Below are positions 48,301 through 60,300 of a DNA stretch of 64,000 bases, piece by piece. Position 1 is the first letter of the stretch, and the number at the start of each line of letters is the position of its first letter. Under the pieces are notes generated by a model that ran no database searches, was not told where the DNA came from, and saw nothing but the letters and a program-made list of their open reading frames with translations. Both the position numbers and the translations under genes were made by a program. Source of the DNA: Acanthaster planci (Eukaryota > Echinodermata > Asteroidea > Valvatida > Acanthasteridae); the NCBI RefSeq assembly GCF_001949145.1, contig NW_019091468.1, forward strand, positions 442,227 through 506,226. Direction: 5' to 3'.

Positions 48301-51300
48301 GTGTTGGTTTTGTGTGGTTTTTATGTTTGAAGTTAAAAGCATCTTACTTCCGTAGGGCCAATGTGAATCATTAAGCAATCATGCTTCTGAATCCTAGCAT
48401 TAATTAAAAGGTATGCTCTGTACATGGAGGTGGCCAAGCATGCTTGCCTTTTGTTACTTCTAGATGAATTGTTTATGGCAAATGTAGCATTGGTGCAGCT
48501 ACTAACACAGGGTACTTGGCATAGGTTGACCTGATACAATCGACTGGAAGGCCGGTTCATTCTTCAGGCGAAGGTGAAAACAAAGCGAATTGGTTGTCAT
48601 GACAACGTTGCAAAATTTGAAATGTGTTCAGCTTTCGTGAATTTGCAACGTGTATATTTGATCAGACCTCACAATTTCGCATTTTTTGTTCACTTTCACG
48701 CCGAGTATGAATCAGCCTCCAGGAGTTCAACTTGGCTGTGAAGGCATGCCACCAATTTCTGTCTTTTGTCACAGTGCCATGGTGTCAGTTTAGTCTCATC
48801 TACACGTATCTGTTATTCTGCTTCTTTGTAGCACTCACTTTTTTCTCATTTAATTTTATCCGTCTTTTTTATTTCTAATTTTTTTAAAACTCGGACATTG
48901 TGCATATTGACACTGGATGTTCTGTATGAAACTTCTTGTGGACTGCACTATTTAAAAGCATTTGGGATAGATTTTACACATCTGAATTCGGGAGGACATT
49001 TTTTCAACCAATTCAATTTTGGGTAGTAATCTAAGTTCTGAAACTGTTTTTGACTCAGATCCTCAGAAGCGCGGAATGCAGCCCCCATCAGCTGAAACTT
49101 GTTCCATCCCCTGCAACTGCCAGACTTCGCCCTGGGCCGCCTGGGGAGTCTGCTCTCAGACCTGCCAGAACCACCTTGCACCAGCTCAGACTGGTACCGT
49201 GCAGACCCGTACTCGGGAGATCGTGAGGCTGCCAGAAAACGGAGGGCTGCCCTGCCCGAGCCTGGCTGAGCGGAGGGAATGCGAGGGGGAGCCACTGCCG
49301 GACTGCCCACGCTTTGAATGGGTCGCAGAGGTCATTTAACAAATCAAATTATTGCATTTACAGAAAAGAAAGATCATTCAAAACCCACTGATTGAGCAGG
49401 GGCCAGTCTGTTGTGGACCTTGTGTGCAGACACTAGCATTGAAATGTGACCAACTGTAGTAAAACCACAGAGATCATCAGTACTTTTTGATACAACACCT
49501 GCACGTTACTTGTGATAGTGACCAACCCGGCTTCACTGCTCTAGTCCTCATGGATTAGCATCGTGTTCAATAATGGTTCACCATTGGTCTTGAGCAAACA
49601 TGCTCAGTTGGCTGCCTAAAGCTGGGGTTGAACATGTGGTGTTGAGGGTAATGTAATGTGTCGGGCCTACTGACTGCGCTATGTGTACCTACTGCATAGG
49701 TTTGTGTTCGATATTCTCTGCATTTGTCAATGCGTTGATCCATTTTTAGCCAAAAGCCTATACATTCCATGTGGCTTGGAAAAGAAAACAGAAAGTTAAT
49801 CAACTGTACATGTTTCATGTGCATGTGTGAGAACTACATGTGCATGTTGTCTACAATGTAAGCTAACCAAAGGATTAAAATTTATAAGATCTTCATCTAG
49901 GAAATCATGGATTTAGTTAGTAAACTGGATAAATTCCATACCTATAGGCTATAGATTCTATCTTTGAATAATGAGACACTTGTGTTTGTAACTTCCATTT
50001 ATACCAGGAGTGGCAACCGTGCAGGCTGTCGCCAAGCAACGATGAGACGTGTGGAGCAGGACGACAGAAGAGGCAAGTCTACTGCATCCAGGAAGGAGAT
50101 TCCGATCGTATCCCTGTCACGAACGATAACTGCATCAACTCTCGTAAGCTGTCAGATGTTTCCTCATTTGCCACGTCCCTTCTTCCTGTATTCCATGTCT
50201 AAGCCACTTTCAGGCAGGTGCATTAGTACACTTTCTGTATGACCTTAATGGGTTGCTGGTGCATGCATTTTAATGAGTCAAAAAAAGATGTTACAAAGAA
50301 GAGTGTGCAGCATTACTGGTAAGGCCGCTTCGACTCCCTTGGCATTCTTAGCAGGAATCTTACAAAATCTTCCAGTATACTTCACGTTGCGTGAAGTTCA
50401 TGGCACATTCCTTTTTACTCTAATGTCCTCAATCCTCCAAACCCCTCTGAAAGCAGTTGGAGGCTTTTGAAGGATCTGGTTTGAAGCTGTCTTTAGAAGA
50501 TGCTGATTCTTTGGTAAAGCTTATAAAAGTATGCCTGTAGACTTCTACATAGGCACCTGTTCTAGGTCATTGTCAATGGTGTCTTGAGTGAACTATCCTT
50601 TGCTGTTGTGGATAAAAGCTTAATTCACGCATTCTGTGGGCATACGTTGTAAAGACAGCTGAAATAACAGATTAAGCATTCTGCTGTTGTGCCTTCTTGT
50701 TTGATTAAATGTTTAATTAAATTTTGTTGTCAAGGAATAATCCAATATTAGTCATGGTACATAGGTTTCAATCAAGCCAAAGTATTGGATCAAATATAAT
50801 TTAATCCCTTTTGTAATAGACAATCAGTGAAAAATGCCAAACTTTCATTCCCGTAGCTGTCAATGCAACGAGTCTGGAGCCACCCGGGAAGAGAGCCTGC
50901 TGGTTGGCCTGTCCCGTGGACTGCCAGCTGGGGGAGTGGCAGAGCTGGTCTCCCTGCTCTCAGAGCTGTCAGGAGGGCATCCAGGTCCGGTCCAGGGAGA
51001 TCCTGGTGAGGCCGGCCCATGGTGGGAAGGAGTGTGGGCCGCTGGCTGAAGCAAAGGAGTGCGAATTCGTGGAGTGCGCCTGGTGGCACACCTGTAAGTT
51101 TTGCAAAAAGGCTTATCCTTTGCTTCACCAGTTTGTGCTGAAGGATGTGAATACAAAATATTGCAGTCTGCGGAAAGAGTTCCATATGTGACCCACTCTG
51201 TGAAAATGAGTCTTAAGTTGCCAGAGCCACTTTTGAGTTTTTATTTGTATTGGAAAGAGCAAAGTGAGTTTTTTGTCTAGATGAATCACTCAGTTTGGCA

Positions 51301-54300
51301 TCCTAATGAAAGTGGATACTCCATGGTGAAAAATCCTGTGGGTTCCTATTGATTTACACTGTGCAAAATTATTCTAAAGGACTTTTTACTCCTAAGTGGC
51401 TCTGGTGACTTAAGACTCATTTTCACAGAGTGGGTCACACATATGGATGCCACCTGACACCCCATGCACAAACTCTATGAGACTGATGTGAAAAATGTTA
51501 CTTGTGTGAATACCTCAATATTTACCTGCTACATGTGGCTTTTTATGTCATGTTATCGTTGGGAAAAATCAGTGGCAACTGTGCATGGAATTCCTTCCCA
51601 ATCTGTAATCAAACACGGAGGACCAGCAGGTTATTAAAACCAACACAGGTTCAATAAATCACGCCTGGCAGACGTGTTTGTACCAAATTCCCAATTTTTT
51701 TTGGTACGAACAAAGTCTGAAAAGTCTTTGGAGCCAGGGGCAGATCGTATGTCGAGTTTTATCATTGTGCATGATCCCCATCATAGCAAAATATCACATC
51801 GTGGCAGTTTCCCAGATTATTGCAAAATAGGTTTTTTTAAGAAATACCTCATTCACCTGAAAACATTTAAATCAGTTTTTGTATGTTTTACTGCATTTGA
51901 CAAGCTGACCACGATATCTCTCCTTTTTTGAAAGCAAGAATTTTTGGCAAAAAATGCTGCCATCCTCAAGCGGTTTACCGATTTGTCTCTGTAAACTTCC
52001 TTGCCTATTACTCCCTGAACCCCCCTAAACCAACCAGACTGTTACCCTTTGTACTGCCTTAAATACAGTGGCAAGGTATCTGTGCACTTGTCCGGGGAAT
52101 ATACTCCAAAGCCACTCTTGGGCCAAGATTAAGCGGTTGGCATGCCTGTATTACAAAGGAGGGATCTTTATTTCACTGACAGCACGATGGAGCAAGTGCT
52201 TCCTGAACCATGGGCAGACGGACTGCGGCCAGGGCAGCCATGTCCGCACCGTCTACTGCATGAGTGCCTTGGACGAGCTCCTGGAGGATGAGGAGTGTCC
52301 TGGGGCATCCCCAGCCTACCAGGAGGAGTGCCGGATACCCTGCCCGACGGACTGTGTCATCTCGGAGTGGACAGACTGGGGACCCTGCTCCAAGAGCTGC
52401 GGGAAGAAAGGCGGCACGCAGATGAGGACCAGACAGATTCTGGGTAAGAATGGTTTCCTGATATTGATGCTAAAAGATAAATTTTACTGTTTAAGTTTCA
52501 AGTGCCAATATTTATACGCAAATACATACATTTTCCTATACCTACTGGTACCCATTATTGGTCATTCCACTGTTCGTTGTTCCGACAATCTTTGGAACGG
52601 CAGTATTATCAAAATAGTGGCCTTTGATGAAACCTAACGTGGCTAATCTTGCTTCAACGCAGACAGCTACTGATAAAAAGATGTTTAGAGATAAGTTCAT
52701 TGTCAACTAATTCTTTATGATGGAATATGAAAGTTAAAGAACAGCAAGTGAAAATTGTAAACGTTTACTAAGCATTCACATTGACATGTATAACAGACAT
52801 GTATGGAACTTTACTTCTTCCTGAGATTGTTGCACTTTGAGTTTAATGTCTCTGTTTATCACAGCTTACTCGGATCTGGAAGAGGACTCCTGCCTTCCAG
52901 AGAACGAACTGACACAGCTACGGCCCTGCAACCTGCACGTGTCCTGCCAGAGCTACACCTGGCAGGTCGGGGCCTGGCAGGGGTGCATCAGGTCCTCGGT
53001 GTCAGAAGCGGGATGCGGCCAGGGGGCTGGGATCAAGCACCGGGAGGTCACCTGTGAGAAGGAGACGGGCATGGCACCAGATGAGAGCTACTGCGACCCA
53101 GCCTCCAAGCCAGCTGCCCAGCGTGCCTGCGATGTGCCCTGCCCCATCGACTGCAGGCTGTCGACCTGGAGCGCCCTCTCTGGTTGCAGTGAGACATGCG
53201 GTGCCAGTGGCATGCGGGTGCAGATGCAGATCATTGTCCGACTCCCTGCGCACGGTGGCACTCCATGTCCAAGCGAAGCAGATGAAGATGGTGAGAAATC
53301 TTCAACCCTCCAGCCAACTTTGGCTAGAAACCCTGCCAGACACATCAGTCTGCATTATTTGTCGAAGTGGCTTGCTTGCCTATATAGTGTAACAAGATCC
53401 AACAGGTCAACTTTTCCCAAGGCCAACATCCTTGGAGTCTGTGGTTGCCAGTCACCACAAGATCCAACAGTGGCACTGTTCGATGGGACTAGCTCCCATT
53501 GTCTCAACATGGCCAGTTTGTTCGGCTGCTGTTGATTGCCCAGTGCATCAAAGTACATCAGACTTTTTCACCTTATACACTGTGCTTGCAGGGTTAGGGT
53601 TAACAGCCAATAAAAAAAACCACATTTTTCAGTCAGGCCAAATGCCATAAAGTTTTGTTGTCAATTAATTAAACTATTCCCCTATCCGACCTTCCCTCCA
53701 GTACCTCTGCTGCAGTGAAGTATATCTTTTTGGAATTTAAGAGAAAGTAGCCAACATCTTTGTATTCGTCATTTACTAGGTCTCGTTGTCAGAGTGGAAT
53801 CGTGTGACGATCTCCCCCCATGCTACAGCTACCACTGGAATGCCGGGAACTGGACTGACTGCGAGGTTGTCGGCACCGAGTGCGGCAAGGGCCTGCAGAC
53901 CCGAGAGGTACATTGCGAGAGGAGCGATGGAACAACTGTCGAACTGGGTAAGGATGCCGTGGCCTGAGTACGCATGTAACAGTGCTCATACTTGACCCTT
54001 GGTCGAAATCTGTCAGAGAGAGAGAAGCTGTAACTATGAGTCAACTACTGTCTGACTCTGCTTAGTCCATAAGTGCTCCTTCACTGATGATAAATAGAGA
54101 TGCCATTGTGACCACCACTGGTGGGGCACGTATGTTGCACAGATTTTCAAAACTGAAGGCATTCTCCATGCGAGACGTGTGCCAACAAGACAAGTACCTG
54201 CTGTGTTACCCCATAGGAGGTCCTTGGAAAAAGGGCGTCGCTTTTATTCACTTGTTCTCTTGTGGAGACGATGTCTGTGTGCTTCAAATAGTGTTTGGAC

Positions 54301-57300
54301 TAGTCACATCCAAATTGCTGTTCTGCATTTGGGAGAACACGGCAGTGAGGAGTGGCTGTGACTTCGTCCATGGGCATGTGTGTAATTTCTGGCTGCAGCC
54401 AAGTAAGTTTGACACGGTGTGATATTTCTGCTCTTTCTGGATTCAATCAGGTTTGTGCCTTCGCGAGTTGCTTTCCACTCCACCGCCCTCCTACCAGCAG
54501 TGTCTTGTGACATGTCCTGGGGACTGTCTCCTCTCTGAGTGGACAGTCTTTGGGCCGTGTGCCCACGACTGTGGCCATTTAGATCACAGTGGCTACTGCC
54601 GAATGCGATCACGGACCATCTTAAGCATCGGTAAGCACGCAGCCTTTAGTGACATCAAGAAAGTAAAAAGCTCTTTTTGACAAAATCGTATTGGCACAGT
54701 TTGCATGTAAATTTGTGTTTCAGTTTTCATCTGTCATGAAGCATTTGTGGCCTTTCCCAATAAAATGAGTTGGCAGCAAAGATCGTATAGTGCCGCGAAG
54801 TGGTGCAAGATGGCGAACTTCACCGTGAATACACGTAAAACGTAATCGCATGGGCGCCATTTGAGCAAACGATACGCCTGTGCAATGCACATTAATGCAC
54901 AGGTGCAGGTTTTGCGGCAGGCATGGTACACCTGGTGCGCCTGTTCCCAAGTATTACCGTAAACTGCGCAGGCGTATCGCTTCCTCAAATGGCGCCCATG
55001 CTAATTACATCTTTTGGGCAGAGTTATCCATCTTCCACCTTCGATGCTATACGATATTTGGTCGGAATTCTTTTTAAGACCTTGAAAAGAACTTAACAAT
55101 GTCAGTCAATAGGAACCCTTAACATTTTCCACCTGTGCATGGTCATATAAGGATGCCAAACTGGGTAGGGCACCAAAACAGTGAGCCTAGCTTGCCCTTT
55201 CTTAATGCAAGGAGAAACAAAAATGCTGAATAAACGGCTCTAAGACTTGTTTTGTTGAATCTGGTCAAACTTTTGGGATATTGGAAATTCAGATGTCCGT
55301 TTTGACATGCCAAACCTTACATAATTTGTTGTTTTTTTACAGCTCCAGCTATAGACAACGCCGGCGAACTCTGCCCTCACATTGCTGACTCTGACCTGAG
55401 AAATTACATGTCATGTGACGACGAGACCTTTACGTATGAGTGGCAAAACGGAACCTGGCAGAGCTGTCTTCTTCAAGAAGGTTATACTTAGATTTGCGAG
55501 GACCTTTGCTTTGCCAGATATTGGTCTAGATAGATACTGTTCATGACCCCAAGTGCCGTAGATCTTTGTCCCTTCTTTACAACAAAAATTTAACAGAGAC
55601 TCGCCTCCTTCTAGATAGGCTAGTCAAAGGTTTGTCTGTTTTAGTGGCCTACATTGAAATGGTGTTACTTTCAATATCAGTTTTGTCATTTATGTGACTG
55701 CAGGTGCCGAGTGTGGGCCGGGCACCATGCACCGCAGCGTGCTCTGTAGGCGCAGTGATGGCGTGTTCGTCCCTGATCATTTCTGCCAGGTGTCCGCCGC
55801 CAAGCCTGGCACGCAGCAGAGCTGTGATGTCCCCTGCCCCGTCGACTGCATCGTGTCTGAGTGGATAGACTGGTCACCCTGCACTCAAGCCTGCGGACAG
55901 GGTAAGGGATAAAAAGAGATGCAGGCCGGAAGGAGGGTTGTCAGCAAAGATTGTATAGCGCCGAAGGCGCAAGATGGATAACTCTGCCCAAAAGATTTAA
56001 TTACCATGGACGCCATTTAAGCAAGTGATATGCCTGCGGTTTACGATAATGCTTAGGCGCAGGCTCACCAGGTGTACGTGCCCGCCGCGGCGCCTGTGCA
56101 TTAATGTGCATTGCGCAGTCATATCACTTGCTGAAATGGCGTCCATGCGATTACAACGTTTTACGTGTATTCACGATGAAGTTCGCCATCTTGCACCGCT
56201 AGGCGGCGCTATACCATCTTTGGTTGTCAGATTGGAGTTGTCCCTCCACCCCACACACCTGTTGAAAGGATTTATACTTCCACAAGCTCTGTTTGCCGTG
56301 CTGTCCTTGTCTCATGCCTGAACTTGAGGAGCAGTTTGTCATTACTTCTAAATACCTTATTGAATAGTGATGCATTACATAAATGTTTCAATTTCATTTG
56401 ACTGAGTGAAAAAATGTTTAACACATTTAATTTCAAAACAAATGAAAACACCAGAGATGAACAGTTTAAAGAAACTGCTTAAGATATTCCATTTTCCAGA
56501 TTCAGGCTTATCTTGCATTTGAAAGGTTGTGATTTGGGGCATTTAGTTCCTTGAGTCATAAATATTCATGAATGTGGTTAGCAGTTATGTAATGATATGG
56601 ATATGAATATTCATGGTCAGGTATCAGGACCAGGCTGAGGAACATTCAGCAGCAGAGTGTACATGGTGGGCGGGACTGCCCCCATTTGATTGACAGCATG
56701 ATTTGCATGGAGATGCCTTGTGCCCAACTTGAGTGGGAGGTGTCACAGGTAAATGAGGCTACGTCTAAATCACTTGGCTGTGGCTTCCAATAGGGCAGGT
56801 GTCTATTGGAGTCACCACCAAGTGACTTTAACCACTTCCTGCCAGGGCAGTTATCAATGTTGATGATGCTGGGGCAGGATATTTATCATTTTTTTCTGTT
56901 TTCATAATTCTTTAAAAATCTTCATTTACTGCACACTTGCACCCACACAAAGAATTGTTTGGTCTCCACTCTAGCCTGACAGACAAAATCTATTGATGCC
57001 TGAGTTTTTCAGCCAGGCCTGCTGCCTTGTAAAAAGAGCCCAGATTGTGCGGTTTCAATATGTAACATTCTTTTGTTCAAGAACCTGGCACAGTGCGCTG
57101 CTGACCTCTTTTCAATAGGGGCCAGATTAGCATGCAGCGGTACTGTGTGGCTCATCGCTGCTGTGGTGGAGCGCCTTTGTCCCCGGTGGTAATCCACTCG
57201 CTGTAAATGCCCCAAACCGTGGTATACTGTTTAAAAACAAGGCTGGATTATCTCCACTATTGAGCATGAAAAAATGTCGGTAATGCCCAGCAGCCTGGTC

Positions 57301-60300
57301 TTTTGTTCCAATTACGGTCTTTTGTTACAAGGCCCAGTTCCCTTTGTCTGAGTTCGAAGACCCCGGCCACTCATATAAAGCACATGTGTCTGGTACCAGA
57401 ATCCCCGGCAGGAAGTGGTTAAGTCAAGCATGCAGCGTTGCGTGTGTGCATGCACGTGGTTAAAGCTTCTGTAGGAATATATGCGATGACCGTGGCCAAG
57501 GCGGTCCACACGTTGGTGTTGTTTACATTTAGTCACGGTGAAAAGGTCTATTGGTTAAAGAGGGATTCCATAAGTGTTGCACTGGGCATATGCCCCTGTG
57601 GTAATGAGCTTTATTTGGGGCACTGGATTGGTTAGAGTTCATATGGGGCCAGATTGTTTCACACAGATCTGGATCGCACTCAGTGATCCATCATTGACTC
57701 ACTGACACCAAACTCACCCAATGGATGGCACCCATCAGCTGTGGGATCACCGAACGAGATCCAGATCGCAATCAGTGATCCATCATTGACTCACTGACAC
57801 CAAACTCACCCAATGGATGGCACCCACCAGCTGTGGGATAACTAAACGAGATCCAGATCTGCATGAAACAAGCTGCCCCTTTGTTGTACTCTCACTTTAA
57901 GCAATCAGTAAATGTTTTTGTTGGCAGTGGGGTCCCTGTGAGTCTATTGATCCGCGCAGCAATTGCGGCAGTGGAGCACAGACACGGAGAGTGTCCTGCA
58001 AGGCTGGGGACAACTTTGAAGAGGAGTGCGAGGAACGGCTCCCCAAGCCCGATGCCAGCAGGGGCTGTGTACTACCTTGTCCAGGTCAGTCAACTTTCCT
58101 GTCTTGAAATTAGAGAGGAAAATGGGCTGATGTGTTTTATTTAATACTTTGTTGAAGACAGTGTTGTAGTCGAGTACATTTCCAGGAGTAGGAGTATAAG
58201 TACTTTTGCACGAGTATGGGTGTGAGTACTTCTGCACGAGTATGGGTGTGAGTACTTCTGCACGTGTATGGTTGTGGGTACTTCTGCACAAGTATGGTGT
58301 GAGCACTTCTGCATGAGTGTGGGTGTGAGTACTTCTGCATGAGTGTGGGTGTGAGTACTTCTGCATGAGTATGGATGTTAGTACTTCTACACGAGTATGG
58401 GTGTGAGCACTTCTTCACGAGCATGGGTGTGAGTACTTCTACACGAGTATGGGTGTGAGCACTTCTTCATGAGCATGGGTGTGAGTACTTCTGCATGAGT
58501 ATGGGTGTGGGTACTTCTGCATGAGTATGGGTGTGAGCATTTCTGCATGAGTATGGGTGTGGGTACTTCTGCATGACTATGGGTGTGAGTTTTTGAGCAT
58601 GGAACTTATGATATATGAGTATTGTATGCAAGAATGAGTATGCTTTTGTGATTGTGAGTACGAGTACTACTTCCAAAAAAGTACTCGATCATGAGTTCTA
58701 CAATGCTGGTTGAAAGTTGTGTTCCTTCAAGGTGATGGATCAGATTGCCAGTCGGTATTAAGATGATGCACTGTTTTTCTCTTTCCTGTTTTCAGGGGAC
58801 TGCGTCATGACCGACTGGTCGGATCAGACGCACTGCCCCTCCCCCTGCCAGCAGAACAGCAGCAAGTCGCAGATCCGCTCTGTCATCCGGCACCCGATGG
58901 CGACAGGGGAACAGTGTGGGGACCTGACTCAGACTGTGCTGTGCACTGGGGCTGACTGCATTGCTGACGGGTACCGGCTGGTGACGGGCGAGTGGATCCA
59001 CTGCAAAGCCGTCAGCGGGGAATGTGGCACAGGTGAGGGGGGCTGGATGTCAGTTTTGCATGGTTTTAAACGGTGGTGGGTGAATGGGACCAATGCAAGG
59101 CCGTCAGTGGGTATCCCTCTTGACCAGAATTATCCCCTTATTGGTTGAAAAGGGCCATGTTAGTTGGGAGTGTTTATTTTCTTGGTAGTGACGCGACAGT
59201 AACATGTGCATTTCATAGTCGTTTATGAACCAGCAAAGTACAGTTCTCACCAAAGGAGCCTCCACTAAATCACTTGTGCAAGGCTCAGACATGATCATTC
59301 CCTTTTAAGAATGTGTTCATAAATCGTCAGCAGATTAAATATCCTGAAAAGTCACAAAATTTTAATGTTGTCATTGTTCCAACCCCTCTGTTAGAGGTTT
59401 TCAGGAATTCTCTTCACTTCTGCCTTCCTGTGATCATGCTCAGAAAGTCTCGGCGATTTACTTTTTTCAGGCATTAGGCAACGGACTTTCAACTGTGTCA
59501 ATGCCAGAGGCTTCCCCGTGTCCATGCACCACTGCCCCTTTGAGAACATTACCACCAGCGAGACCTGCGATGTACCATGCTCTGTCACCTGCGAACCAGG
59601 GAAGTACTCTGACTGGTCCCCATGCAGTGAGACCTGTGGGCTGACAGGGGTCATGGAGAGGTCAAGGGTCATGGAATCTTTATACCCTGGCAAGAAATGC
59701 TCCCAGAAGTTCACTTTAAGTCAGGTAAAATTAAAACTGGAAATTCCTGTTTTGCTGTTCTGGCCGAAGTTGCTTATGCTTTCTGTTTCTGCGAGTGCCA
59801 ATAAACCTTTGTCATGTCTGTGTAGGCAGTGTAATAAGAACCAAGGTCCAGGTCTAGATGATGTTGATTGAGGAGAGTGTGGCCCAGGGGCTAGGGTATG
59901 AAACTTACAGGTCTCAGGGTTAGAGGTTCCAATACAATTGTTGGCCATGTTTTGTGTCCTTGAGCAAGCCATTTTACTTGAATTCATTTCTTTCCTCCTT
60001 GATGTGGGATACTGGTATCAGGTGGGTGTAACTGTCTATGTGCTAGAGGAAATTTTTCTCAGTTATTTCTGTGCCATGGAAATGGAGCGTACACCAAACC
60101 TGATTAAAGTCACATCGACTCTGCTTCCATTTCTTCCCCCAGACGATGCCGTGCAACTCGGTTCCCTGTCACACCTATGCCTGGGAACGGAGCTTCTGGA
60201 GCGAGTGCCGGTTTGAGACAGCGCGCGGGTGCGGCTTCGGGGAGCGCACGCGGTTCGTTGAGTGTCTGCGCAGCGACGGGCTCACTGTGGATCACGAGTA

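Noticed and set aside
52803-53057. Overlapping open frames over THSD7-like exon 7
   Set aside because: Shadows of the real exon. Only the frame with the TSP1 cysteine pattern is supported.
58195-58680. CRISPR-like array
   Set aside because: Repeats are contiguous without unique spacers, lie in an animal intron and sit inside a transposon.
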